Part shown: positions 18,402-29,147 of the stretch, in pieces
Layout of the letters: every line of letters starts with the position of its first letter
How positions within the stretch are numbered: the stretch's first letter is position 1
Assembly (NCBI GenBank): GCA_965203605.1
Contig: OZ241902.1
Coordinates: 5,456,001 to 5,520,000, forward strand
Reading direction: 5' to 3'
From: JAPOUP01 sp965203605
GTDB lineage: Bacteria; Pseudomonadota; Alphaproteobacteria; Rhodobacterales; Rhodobacteraceae
DNA: 64,000 nt
Position numbers and translations under genes: made by a program
Notes under the pieces: generated by a model
Database searches by the model: none
What the model saw: the letters and a program-made list of their open reading frames with translations, nothing else
Told to the model about the DNA's origin: nothing

Positions 18402-18429
18402 CCTGGGTCTTTATTTATTTGGTTTGGTA

Positions 18430-19439
18430 TAATCGTCAATTGTGCGCTTCGATATCTCTACCAGCGAGGACAGAGATGGCTCTCTGATATGAATATTGGT
18501 GCTATCCTGGTGAAATGATCTCATGAATCGCGCCGCGGTCTCTCCCGTCGCGTGCAGGAGGAACTCCGTCTTTGGTTGACCAATGGATCCGGACTGGCCT
18601 GAGGTGAGGACACTGACCATCGGGACCGATGGTAGGGTAAGTATGGCGCAGATGAAAGGTGGATGGTCAATGATCTGTCCAGGTGTGCCGTCCTCCTGTC
18701 CTGTCGCGTCCGGTCACGACGCGCGACTCCCATACGATTTGGGGGAGAGCTTCAATTGTGGATTCGGCGAGGAATTTGGGTTTCCAACATGACTGAATGC
18801 GAAGCACCGAAGATCGTCTCTTTGTTGAGTTTTGTCCCGGTGACGGTGATTCAGCGATCATTCGCCGATTTCAAGTCGCACTTGGGTAGAAGATTTGAGC
18901 ATGAACGCGGCATCGCTTAGCGCATGGTCAGAATCGATGTCGTGTTCCTGTTCGACCGTGGCTCTTCAGTTTCGGAAATGCAGGATGTTCAAGGATGACG
19001 TAGGGAACGATTCAAACGTATGTACCGAATCAAGGCTCTTCCTTCATGAAGTCGCATCTGCGCACCCGAGCAGTCGACTGCAAACTCCCTTTCCGGATCA
19101 CTGAGCGCTTGGGTTGACGCCGTCCTTGATCAGGAGACTCCAAGCGGGGAGTGCGGAAATGAGCAGCGAAAACGACCTGCAACTCCTCCTCCTCCTGGGT
19201 AAATTGTCCCTGAACCATTGATACAATGCCATTTCCAAAACATGGAACTCGGGCTTTCCTGAACCAAACGGTCAGGAGCGGACTTTACTCTCAGGACAGC
19301 GGCGGCGCATACGGGTCGGGGGCGGGGGCTCTTGAGCGCCCGATTGCTGCCGGAACAACTGGGCGACCTGTAGTCACCCGTCCCGAATGAGTTAATCCTG
19401 CCGGACGCAGCCACGAGTTCCTGGATATCGATCCAGAGT
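18430..19439. other. Gene-poor region, no gene called
   Basis: About 1 kb between the nested transposons and the 3' end of the helicase fusion gene. No frame shows a recognisable family. It includes, at about 19225-19285, the partner of the imperfect repeat noted at 12508-12565. Confidence 0.6.
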
Positions 19440-22400
19440 TCATAGAGCAGCCCCATTCGCGCGCTCGATCGGCTCGAATTCGATTTCTGGAATGATGACC
19501 TCCCACTCGTCACACTTATAGGAGTCAAGATACTTCTCTTTCGATGTGTTGCGGTGTCGTTGGACGATGGCGTGAATCCTGGCATTCCGGTAGCGCATCC
19601 CGCAAGGGGCCTTGAATGATTTGGCAAGTCGTCCGACGCATCGACCTTCATCATTCAACAGTCTCCATATTCCGTTGCTACCGAGTTGAACTTCCAACCT
19701 GTCACCGACCTTTAGCCGTGCAATGGCACGATGAACCGAGTTACTGGCCGTATGGCGGCCGGCGTATCCGAGATCGACCTCCTTCAATGTGAGGCATTCA
19801 CTTTGGAAGGTCGGTGTGTCCGGACAGGGCGGAGGCGGGGCGGTCTCGCGCCAGATTGTTGTGGGATGGTCGCACAGTTCTGTCACGAAGCTGTTGGAGT
19901 GGTCGAAACATGCCAGCGTCAGTGTTTCTTTCGCACGTGTCATGGCCACGTAGTATAGCCGTCGTTGGGCGTTCGAGTCCTCACCTTGGCTCGGTGCCCA
20001 ATCGCCATCAAGCACGACGACATGGTCGAATTCGAGGCCCTTTGCGCGATGGGCAGTGAGCAACAGCAGTCCCCGTTGCCTGCGTCGGATATCCCGACCC
20101 CATTCCGCCAGCCACTCGATGAAGTCGACAACTGGAACCTCTCCTTCCGAATTCTCGAGCGCATGTTCGTCGATGGCTTGCTGAAGGAGTTCCTGCCATA
20201 TGTTGGTCGGCTGGGCATTCACCCACGAACGCAAGGTCTTGCCGTCTACGAGTGCTGGTTCCCGCTCGCGTAGCCATTCGACAAGGGTCCTGGTTTCGCG
20301 GATTCGCCAGAAGCTGGGAATTTCCTGGTTCGCCTTCTGCGCACGTATTTCGTTCCCTTTCGGATGGGACTCGCAGTATGAGTGCAATGGTTTCAGGTCT
20401 TCCCATTTGCGCGCGATTACAGCGCATCGTGACCATCTCCAACTGTCTGTCAGGTCTGAAAGCCTCAACAACTCCGCCATAACGGATTGTGCCTGATGAA
20501 CCCGATTGTGACTGCCGACCCGTAGTATCTGCACGCGCCCATTCGAGACCGGATCCAGCTTTGTCCACGCTCCGCCTGACAGGACCTTTCTGCGCCCTCG
20601 GTCAATGTGGATAGGTGCCCGCTCTTTCATTCGATCACGTGCGGGAGCGATCAACGTGTTTGCTGCATCAATGATGTTCCGCGTCGAACGGTAGTTCTCG
20701 ACCAGATAGTTGGGCTTCGCCTCGTAATCCCTTTCGAAGCGCCGGATGAACTCCACGGAAGCGCCGTTGAAGGCATAAATGTTCTGATCGTCGTCTCCAA
20801 CGGCGAACATCGTCAGCTTCTTCGAGTTGTGATCCCGCGTTCGTCCGGCGATGGCGGATATCAGTTCGTACTGTTCTTCGCCGATGTCCTGATACTCGTC
20901 CACAAGTATCCACCGAAATCCAGCGAGCAGACGTTCACGACGTTCATCAGCCTCATCCGGGGTTAGTTCCTTGCCCTGGAGCAATGCGACCGCCTGTTCG
21001 ATTATGCGTTTGAATGCACTGTCTTCGGGTTGATCGTCCATTTGACTGAAGCTCTTTCCGGCGAGGCGCATCGCGAAGGCGTGGCAGGTCAGTACCGTAA
21101 CACCTCGCGAATCGTCTCCGACCAATTTGACGAGCCGACGACGAATCTCGACCGCCGCATGACGGTTGTAGGCGAGGGCGAGGATGCTTCGGGCACTTTC
21201 CCGTCTAACTCGTATCAGATATGCGATCCGGTGTATCAATACCCGTGTCTTGCCTGAGCCGGGGCCCGCCAGTACCAATATGTTGATTTCTTCCCGATCA
21301 TCGGCCACAATTCGTCTCTGCACGGGGTTCCCCAGGTCTTCAACGATTGTTCGCCAGGACTCGAGTGTTGTTTGCCTACGGGTTTCCTTTTCGCGTTCGG
21401 GAAGCCACCGCTCAAGGAATTCGTCCTCCTTGAGGGCGAAATATTCCACTGACAGGCGCCTCGCATCACGGATCTTCTCAAGACCGCGCTGGGCAAATTC
21501 CTTCATGATATGGATTTGCAGGATCTGGCCTTCGTAATGAATTGCGAGAGGCTTGAAGTCCGTCTTCGAGAATCCGCGGACTTCCTGCCGTTCCAGCTGG
21601 ATGGTCATTGCAGGACGGAACACGGCGAGGCCCTTGTTGAGGCGGATCACCTCCTGCTCATGAAGCCAGAGGAGTGCCCTTTCCATCAGCTTGGTCGGGC
21701 GACGTGCCTTGCTCTGCAGGGCGAGGTCAGACCTTGTTGCTTCGAGGAGATTCCCAAGTGTGGTCTCGGCGAGCAGATCGATACCACGGGTGCCGGTGGG
21801 CAGCCTGTCAAGCAGATGGTGAAGTAGGACACGTGCGGCCTCACGCCGTAGCGCTGCCGTTCGCTCAAGCTGGTCCCATTCGCGATTGAGCGTGATCCAG
21901 GTGGTTTCGGCATCCTTCCTGCGAATGGAGAGGCTGCCAATTCCACCATCCTCGTCTCCGCGTCCGTCATGGGCGATACTTCGAATTATTCGATGCAGTC
22001 GTTCCGGAAGTGGATCACTCAGGCCCCTATCCCAGAGAATCTGCGCGGCGATACGCAAATGGAGGGGAGAACGGTCTCCCTTTCCGAGATCCGGATCTGC
22101 CTCCCGCATATGGGCAATTAGTGCGGATTCCAGTGCATCCGCCTCCTCGAATCTCCTTATGGATGAACGGGCTACTCCCTTGTGGACGAATGCGGTCAGC
22201 ACAGTGTCGTTGCTTGCGATGCCTATCCGCTCAAGATCGTACATCGCAGCACGAACCTTTTCTGTGCTTAGTCCCGAGATGGTCATAAGCTCGTCGGTCG
22301 AGATCCCTTCATCCGGGTCCGCCCTGATCAGTGCGGTCGCAATTGTTAGCAGCTGCTCACGGTATTGACGCCTGATGTCGTGCCTGGTGAGCTTTTCCCT

Positions 22401-23428
22401 AACCTCATCGATTGATTTGACCTTCAATGATGAGGGGAACACCTGGACAACATTCTCTTCGCGTGAAAGCAGTCTGGACTCTTCCAGCCATGCGACAGCG
22501 GTACGGACACGGGTGTCGTCGGTTGCCGTGTCGCGGTCGAATGCGTTCTCTTCGTCCTCGCCGAGGATTTCGCCCGAAGTCGCGATTACTTTGCCACTGA
22601 AGCGTTTCCTGCGATCCAGATTCCGCAATGCCCTGAGAATTCCGTGGATCTCCCGCGGCGTCAGCCGGGAGCGCGCCGACATGCCGAACTGGCGTTCGAC
22701 GTCTTCCGTGGAGTAGAGCAGCACGCAATCCGCCTGCTTGCGGTCGCGGCCCGCGCGTCCGGCCTCCTGGAGATAGTTCTCCAGAGAGCCGGGAATGTCA
22801 GCGTGGATCACAAGGCGCACATCTGGCTTGTCGATTCCCATGCCAAAGGCATTGGTCGCCGCAATCGCACGCAAGTCGCCGGCAATGAATCTCCGTTGCA
22901 CCTCCTTCTTGGTTTCTGCCGGAAGACCTGCGTGGAAATGCCGGGCTGGAAGCCCTTTCAACTGGAGAAACTCTGAAATTTCCTCGGCCCGTCGCTTTGT
23001 TGCGCAATAGATGATTGCGCCACCAGCCACATGGGATGGAAGGCGGTGTTCCAGAAGGTTCTGGATGGTTGCGTATTTGTCGCCATCGGTGATCTGGATC
23101 ACATCAAAGCTCAGATTGTCGCGTTCGACCCCGCCGTTGAAGACGGACAGCTCCGCTTCGAGCTCGACCCGAAAGTAATGGACGAGGTCGTCGACGACTG
23201 CTGGCTTGGCGGTCGCGGTGAGGCAGAGGATAGGGGGAGGCGTTCCTTTTCTCTCCCTTATGAAGCGCCCCACATACCGGTAGTCTGGACGGAAGTCATG
23301 GCCCCATCGTGACAGGCAATGCGCTTCGTCGAGAACCCAGGCACCAATCAGGCGCTGGTCGAGCGATCGGACCAGAGAACGAGAGCGTAGCTGTTCGGGA
23401 GAGATCAGTAGTATCCCGGCCTCGTATG

Positions 23429-23741
23429 TTCAAAGAATCAGAAATGAAAGGAGGAGGTGGCTGTGGAAAAATCTGGCGCGATTTCCTGTGGAAAACATGC
23501 CGGTTGCCTTCCGCCGTCCCTCCGGTCCGTTCCTGTGTCGGGACCGCCGCCGCCGGTTCTGATCCGGCGGCGGCGGTGCGGGGCTGGCCCCGCAGGACGG
23601 GTTGGACCGATACGGCCCTGGATCGCGACAGCGGATCCGTGGGAGAGCGTGGTCGGCCCGCCCTCCCGTCCGTCTCCCGGGTCCTGGATGGATGCCTGGG
23701 TTCACGGAACCGGATCATCGCGAGGATAGGAGCGGGAGAGC
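23429..23741 (+). ncRNA. Candidate bridge-RNA region of the IS110 element
   Basis: The 313 bp between the left junction and the transposase contain no gene. In the IS110 group this left noncoding part encodes the bridge (seek) RNA that pairs with target and donor DNA. A GC-rich stretch at about 23520-23600 contains matching GCCGCCGCC / GGCGGCGGC runs that could form a strong stem. The boundaries of any RNA are unknown; position and family knowledge are the only support. Confidence 0.4.
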
Positions 23742-24686
23742 ATGACAGCAATGGTCGCCGGAATCGACGTAAGCAAGCGTACACTCAACATCCACGTCAA
23801 CGGGCGGGACTTCACGGCCACCAACGACAGCGACGGCTTCCGCAGGGTCGCCCGCCTGCTCAGGGAGGCTGGCGCCGTGAAGGCCGTCATGGAGGCCACG
23901 GGGCGCATGCACCGGGCGCTGCTGCAGTCGCTGCACGCCAGGGGTTTCGCCACCCTCGTGGTGAACCCCAGGCAGGCGAGGGACCTCCCGAAGGCCGCCG
24001 GCGCCCTTGGGAGGACGGACAGGGTGGACGCCAGGATACTGGCGGCCTTCGGGACCGCGTTCCCGGACATGGAGGCCACGGAGCCGGCCGCCGCCGCCAT
24101 CGACCAGCTCCGCGACATGCTGGTGCTGCGGGAGAAACTCGTGGACCAGCGCACCGAGCTGAGGACCGTCGTGTCGGAGATCGGCGCGGGGACGCCCGGC
24201 GCGGAGGTCGGCAGGGTCCCCGGGGATATCGACGCCGCCATCGCGGCCCTGGAGCGGCGGATCGGCGGGACGGTCTCCGGATCGCCGGAGTTCGCCGACA
24301 GCCACCGCATCCTGACCTCGGTGCCGGGCATCGGCCCCGTCACGGCGGCGGCGCTGGTCGCGTGGATGGCGGAGCTGGGCTCGATCGGCAACCGCCAGGC
24401 CGCCTCCCTGCTGGGCGTGGCCCCCTTCGCCCGCGACAGCGGGACCATCAGGGGCGGGCGCCACATCGGCGGCGGAAGGAGGCGGCCGAGGGACGTCGTC
24501 TACATGGCGGCGCTGTCGGCCAGCCGGTGCGCCCCGGACATGAGGGAGCTGTACCAACGGCTCCGGGACAGGGGAAAGCCCCACAGGGTCGCCCTCGTGG
24601 CCGTCATGCGCAGGCTGGCCGTGACCGCCAACGCCCTTCTCCGCGACCGCCGCGTGTGGGAGGACCGGACGGCGGCCACCACCTGA
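23742..24686 (+). CDS. IS110-family transposase
   Basis: This is a 314-residue DEDD-type recombinase with a GGGAG ribosome binding site. GIDVSKRTLNI carries the first aspartate, MEATG the glutamate, and GRTDRVDARILA the last aspartates. The C-terminal Transposase_20-like domain has VPGIGPVTAAAL and the serine-bearing ASLLGVAPFARDSG segment. The frame is complete and of usual length, so the element may be active. Known for the family: the enzyme works with a structured RNA from the element's noncoding end to choose its target. Confidence 0.92.
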   Translation: MTAMVAGIDVSKRTLNIHVNGRDFTATNDSDGFRRVARLLREAGAVKAVMEATGRMHRALLQSLHARGFATLVVNPRQARDLPKAAGALGRTDRVDARILAAFGTAFPDMEATEPAAAAIDQLRDMLVLREKLVDQRTELRTVVSEIGAGTPGAEVGRVPGDIDAAIAALERRIGGTVSGSPEFADSHRILTSVPGIGPVTAAALVAWMAELGSIGNRQAASLLGVAPFARDSGTIRGGRHIGGGRRRPRDVVYMAALSASRCAPDMRELYQRLRDRGKPHRVALVAVMRRLAVTANALLRDRRVWEDRTAATT

Positions 24687-26039
24687 CGCCCGGACGGACC
24701 GCCGCGGTCCGGCACCGAAACGAATCACCCGCGGGCCGGCCGGGGTCTCCCCGGCGGGCGTTTCCGGCGTGCCCGGATGGCACCGCCTGTGGGGAACGCT
24801 GTGGAAAGGTCCGGGACAGCCGGACGCGGAGCCCGGAAAAAATGGAAAAAAAGCCGGATCCGGGCTTGAATTCCAACATGGATGCTCTCCCAGGCGCACA
24901 CGCTCGATGGCAGCCGCCCGTTCCGGCATGGACAGGAGTCCGTTCACGGTCACGCAGCAGCTGATGCCATGCTCCTCCATCCCGGCGACCTGATCGGCCA
25001 TCAGGGCAACCAGTGGAGAAATCACGACCGTCAGAGCGCCGGTCTTGTAGTAACGCGACAGTGCGGGAATCTGATAGCAGAGCGACTTGCCACTGCCGGT
25101 CGGGAGTATTCCGAGAACATGTTGACAGGCCATCGATCCCTCGACAATTGCCTGCTGCATTGGCTTGCCATCATCACAGGTGGGTTCGGGGCGAAAGTCG
25201 GGATAGCCGAACCACCGTTTGAGTTCCTTCCTTGCATCTTGGTATTCGCCACACCAACCGCAGTCCGGATCGCCACAGGCGGTATCTCTGAGTCGACGTA
25301 CCAACGTTCCCACCTTGGGAAACTGATAGAGCACCCAAGGTGGAATGACCGAATTCCCCCCTGAGACCGAAAGCCAGGCAAGTGCGAATGACAGATTCCA
25401 GCGGAGCTGATCCGCTTCCGCCTGGACTTCAAGGCTATGGGTCTTGCAGGCAGCGCCGCGCAGTCTGCGTGCGATTGCCGCCCTGGCCTCGTCATCGGAC
25501 GGTCGAGTTGCCTTCCGGAGTTGGGAGAAACACCCGTTAAGCGCACAGTCACTGCCCTCTGGCTCGGGTGTGCAAAGCCAATGCCATGCGGTGAGTAGAT
25601 CAGGATCAGCTTCCGAGAGTGCCATTCTCTGGTCGTCGAACACCTCGATTGCCAGCCGTGCGTCGAGTTCGGGATCGTTCACCTTTCCCTGTTTCAGACC
25701 GCCGTCCTGATAATGCTTGACGAGGCTGTGATAGGGGTGTTTGGGGAAGGCCAGCGGACTGAGGCGAAGGGTATCCACGTAAGGTAGACGCAGCAGACGA
25801 AGATCCGGTCGTGTCGCTCGAAGGAGAGGCAGGTCGAACTTGGCGAGATTGTGCCCCAGTATGAAACTCGCGCCCTCAGCGAATTCGTCAAGGCGGTCCA
25901 GCGCGTTGGATATGTTGCGCCCGTTATGGCACTGACCTTGCCCGGTGTCGGATCGCACAGCGCCATATGCTATGATTTTCCCTTGCCTGTCCGTTTCCAG
26001 GTCGACTGAAATATAGGCGGACTTGTTGGCGGAACGCAT

Positions 26040-26708
26040 GCTAGCCGACGTAGAGGTTCCGGGCATGTTCTTTTTTTCGGGCAATTGGCTGACTGCGTTC
26101 GGAAGAGTCACACAGAGAATGCGGGTCGCCGCAGCATGCCTGTACTGATGTTATGTTGGAATCAAAACTCTCTCGCATTCGAAGTGAACCCCTGCGGTCA
26201 AGATAAATCCGCATCTGCAGAACTGGACGTTGCATAGGTTCCTCAGAACGACGCACCTCACTGGATGGATGAATGCAGGGTTCCATGCCGTCCCATTTAG
26301 ACCTGTACCAAGATGCAATCAAATCCAAATGGATTCGCTCCCTAACTCCCACGCGGAGTCTCCGGGCCCTCTGTATGGAATAATTTTACCGGAGCGAGGT
26401 GAGGTCCTTGATCCTGAAGGCTTTCCGTTAGCACCGGGTTCCTTTCTGGCCCACACCGTCTTTTGTCCGCCCCATTTCACCTCGAGGTTCCAACCACCTT
26501 CGCCGGTTGCGCTTTCAGGTGAGTAACGCAGTGGATTCCGGCGGAAGAACGGGATTCCGGAAATGACGTGGAATCAGCGCGTTACAGGCGAGTTACATGG
26601 GAGGAGCGCAACACCTTTGGCGGTGTTGTGGTTCTCCCGGAGTAAACCAAAGCGCGACCATTGGGCTGACCGGTGCCTCCATTGAGGAAGCCGGCCTGGG
26701 TTCAGCGT
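26040..26708. other. Intergenic region upstream of the helicase fusion
   Basis: These 669 bp separate hrpB (same strand, upstream) from the helicase fusion gene. No gene is recognised. It should contain the helicase promoter, but no clear -35/-10 pair stands out. Confidence 0.5.
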
Positions 26709-29147
26709 TCAGTGGAGCTTGGGTCGCTTGGATTGACGTGTCGGTGCGGCCTTGGCTGGACTCTCTGGCCATGGATGCTTTGGGTAGCGACCCCGCATTT
26801 CCTTTCGAACGTCCCGATATGCGCCTTCCCAGAATCCAGGCAGATCCGCAGTCACCGCCAGAGGCCGGTTTGCGGGAGAAAGTAGTGTCACTCGCAATGG
26901 AAGATTGTCTGGGCCAACACACGGATGTCGGCTAACGCCGAACATTTCCTGTAGTCGAACAGTAATCGCAGGGATGCCGTCACTGTAGTCGATGGGAATT
27001 GGATTTCCCAACGGGGTTTCGAATCGCTCCGGTGCCTGCGTTTCAACAAGGTCGTGTCCAAAATGTCCGAGCCGTGCCCTCAATGCTGCCGATAGATTCA
27101 GCCGTTTGAGATCAGCTGCACTTCGAAGACCCGATAACCACGGAAGAAACCAGTCCTCAAGAGCAGCCATTAGTCCATACTCTGAAAGATCGGGTAATTC
27201 GGCTCCCTGTCCCCGCAGAAGTTCAACGCGAGCCTGCAATCGCCGCGAGTCAGCAGACCAAGGCAAGCCGAGTTCCCGAACGCCGTCAAGCATCGCGGTC
27301 GCTATCATGTCAGGCGGTGCGTTGTCCCATCGCCGGTCGTCAAGAACCAGTGCATGGAGTCGTTCCTGGCGTCTAGTCACGACCTCCTGTCTGCGTCTCG
27401 ACCATTCGCATACCTCCGTCCATCGTAGATTTCCGCCATGGACAGTGCGCAATTCGGCTTCCGAGATTTCGACTGCCTGCCTGATCCGGGCTTCGCGTCC
27501 GGCTCCGTCGAGGTCAATTGCAACAATCAGGCGGCTGCCCGCAAGTGAATCGGCTTCGTCCATGACGGCACCGGTCCCGCTAGACAGGATCCATCGGGCG
27601 GCGGTGCCCTTGCGGCGTAGTCCAACACGGTCTGGATAGGCGAGCGCGGCCTGCTGCGCTATCGTCAGAGATGCATTCGCTTTTCTGGTCGAGCGCTCAA
27701 GTCGGCTTGCTTCGCTGGCTATCGCTTCCAGGCTTCGGCGTGCGGTCGCGTGGCGGCGAGGATCTGACAACGCGGCGATGCGAAGCTCAATGTCGGTTCC
27801 CGCGTCGCGAAGCGGGTCACGATCATTGAGAAGTGCCGCTAGATTTGCGGCAGGACGCCCTGCGACCGAAAGCATGTGGGCAATTCTTGGATGTAGGGGC
27901 AGGGCGGCGATTGACCGTCCGTGATCTGTGATTCGGCCTGCTTCGTCCAACGCGCCCAAGGCGCGAAGCAACTCCTGTGCCGATGCCCAAGCGTTGACTG
28001 ACGGCAGTGTGAGGAGTGCCATACCATCGGGATTGGCCGTGCCCCACAGGGCCAGCTCCAAGACGAACGGGCAAAGGTCTGTGGTCGCGATCTCGGGTGG
28101 TGGAAAGGGTTGAAGGCTTCGTTCCTCACCTTCGGTCCAGAGACGGTGACAGGTTCCCGGACCAACTCGGCCCGCCCGTCCGGTTCGCTGGTCAGCCTCG
28201 GCTCGGGTGACCCGCTCAGTGACCAATCGCGACATTCCACGTCCCGCGTCATAGCGCGCTCTCCTTGCCAACCCGCAATCAACCACCACGCGAATGTCCT
28301 CAATGGTGAGCGCTGTTTCCGCGATGGCGGTCGCAAGAACCACCTTCCGCCCATTCGGTGCTGGCGAGACAGCGGCGTGCTGTCGGGAGAAAGGCAGGGC
28401 GCCATAGAGTGGGTGGACCGACACGTCCTGTGGCAGGTTGCCGAGCAGTGTGGCAAGCCGACGGATCTCGCGTTCTCCCGGCAGGAAGACCAGAATACCT
28501 CCATCTGTTTCATCCATCGCGTCGCGGACTTTTGCGGCGGCGGTATCAAGCAAGTCAGCCCTTCGCACCGGCCGGGACAGTCTTTGGACCTTTACCGGAA
28601 AGTCACGCCCTTCGGAGACGATGAGAGGTGCACAATCCAACAGCTTCACAACGGGCTGGGCATCAAGAGTGGCAGACATGACAAGGAGCCGAAGATCCTC
28701 TCGCAGCGCACAGCGCACTTCCCAGGCAAGGGCGAGTCCAATATCCGCATTGAGCGATCTTTCATGGAATTCGTCGAAAACCAGTACCCCAATGCCTTCG
28801 AGCATCGGGTCGGACTGGACCATACGCGTAAAGACGCCTTCCGTTACCACCTCGATGCGGGTGCTGGCTGAAATCCTTGTTTCGCCGCGCATTCTGTAAC
28901 CGACGGTGTGACCGACAGCCTCGCCAAGTGACTTCGCCATGCGTTCCGCAGCGGCACGTGCCGCAAGTCGGCGGGGTTCCAGCATCACTATGCGCCCTGC
29001 CGAGAGTCTCGCGTTCAGGATGGCCAAGGGAACCCGCGTGGTCTTTCCGGCACCGGGAGGTGCCTGCAGGACCGCACGGCCATCCCGGCGCAGTGCATCC
29101 AGCAGTTCGGATAGGGATCCGTCTATTGGTAAGGAATTGGTCACCAT
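26709..29147 (-). CDS. hrpB: ATP-dependent helicase HrpB
   Basis: This is an 812-residue DEAH-box-type helicase of the HrpB family. Motif I is APPGAGKTT (about residues 29-37), motif II DEFHERSLNADIGLA, motif III MSATLDA and motif VI DQRTGRAGRVGPG. The long C-terminal half, with SDPRRHATARRSLEAIA-type helices and a final LLSPANRPLAVTADLPGFW segment, is characteristic of HrpB. Length is normal. Its cellular role is not settled in the literature. It stands alone, with 669 bp and 709 bp of noncoding DNA on either side. Confidence 0.93.
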   Translation of the reverse strand: MVTNSLPIDGSLSELLDALRRDGRAVLQAPPGAGKTTRVPLAILNARLSAGRIVMLEPRRLAARAAAERMAKSLGEAVGHTVGYRMRGETRISASTRIEVVTEGVFTRMVQSDPMLEGIGVLVFDEFHERSLNADIGLALAWEVRCALREDLRLLVMSATLDAQPVVKLLDCAPLIVSEGRDFPVKVQRLSRPVRRADLLDTAAAKVRDAMDETDGGILVFLPGEREIRRLATLLGNLPQDVSVHPLYGALPFSRQHAAVSPAPNGRKVVLATAIAETALTIEDIRVVVDCGLARRARYDAGRGMSRLVTERVTRAEADQRTGRAGRVGPGTCHRLWTEGEERSLQPFPPPEIATTDLCPFVLELALWGTANPDGMALLTLPSVNAWASAQELLRALGALDEAGRITDHGRSIAALPLHPRIAHMLSVAGRPAANLAALLNDRDPLRDAGTDIELRIAALSDPRRHATARRSLEAIASEASRLERSTRKANASLTIAQQAALAYPDRVGLRRKGTAARWILSSGTGAVMDEADSLAGSRLIVAIDLDGAGREARIRQAVEISEAELRTVHGGNLRWTEVCEWSRRRQEVVTRRQERLHALVLDDRRWDNAPPDMIATAMLDGVRELGLPWSADSRRLQARVELLRGQGAELPDLSEYGLMAALEDWFLPWLSGLRSAADLKRLNLSAALRARLGHFGHDLVETQAPERFETPLGNPIPIDYSDGIPAITVRLQEMFGVSRHPCVGPDNLPLRVTLLSPANRPLAVTADLPGFWEGAYRDVRKEMRGRYPKHPWPESPAKAAPTRQSKRPKLH

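Larger units (their letters stand above)
14007..18429 (-). mobile_element. IS630-type element carrying two other IS
   Basis: The outer element starts at 14007 with TA-CCAAACCAAAT and ends at 18429 with ATTTGGTTTGG-TA, that is, inverted ends flanked by TA, the IS630 target. When the two inserted elements and their target duplications are removed, the left end reads on as CCAAACCAAATAAAT, matching the right end for 15 bp. The remaining body is about 1.24 kb, normal for IS630. Its transposase gene lies on the minus strand at 15543-16609. Confidence 0.8.
23427..24878 (+). mobile_element. IS110-family element in the helicase gene
   Basis: About 1452 bp. Both junctions contain ATG (left CTCGTATGTTC, right CCAACATGGATG), so the crossover can only be placed within those three bases. 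There are no inverted ends or sizeable target duplication, as expected for IS110. The transposase occupies 23742-24686, leaving a 315-bp left noncoding part and a 190-bp right part. Precise removal restores the host frame. Confidence 0.88.
19440..26039 (-). pseudogene. Exonuclease-RecQ-UvrD fusion helicase, split by IS110
   Basis: Removing the IS110 element (23427-24878) joins GAG-CAT-CCA to TAC-GAG-GCC in frame and gives one 1715-residue protein. Order: a DnaQ-like 3'-5' exonuclease (D13 and E15 in ISVDLETD, then GHNLAKFDLP and a late aspartate in ELDARLAIEV); a cysteine cluster C-x4-C-x2-C near 255-263; a RecQ helicase (Walker A LPTGSGKS about 312-319, LDEAHCLSRWGHDFRPDY, QEAGRAGRD about 607-615); and a UvrD/PcrA helicase (Walker A AGPGSGKT about 1107-1114, VDEYQDIGEEQ, VGDDDQNIYAFNGA, TAHRAKGLEFDHV). 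Insertion falls between RecQ motifs I and II, so the present gene cannot make the full protein. The start at 26039 is tentative; upstream in-frame ATGs exist at 26066 and 26111. The fusion probably unwinds and trims DNA in repair or phage defence; that is inference. Confidence 0.85.

Noticed and set aside
23309..24964. A 551-residue plus-strand frame across the IS110 element
   Set aside because: It is a high-GC shadow frame; the IS110 transposase in another frame and the interrupted helicase account for this DNA.
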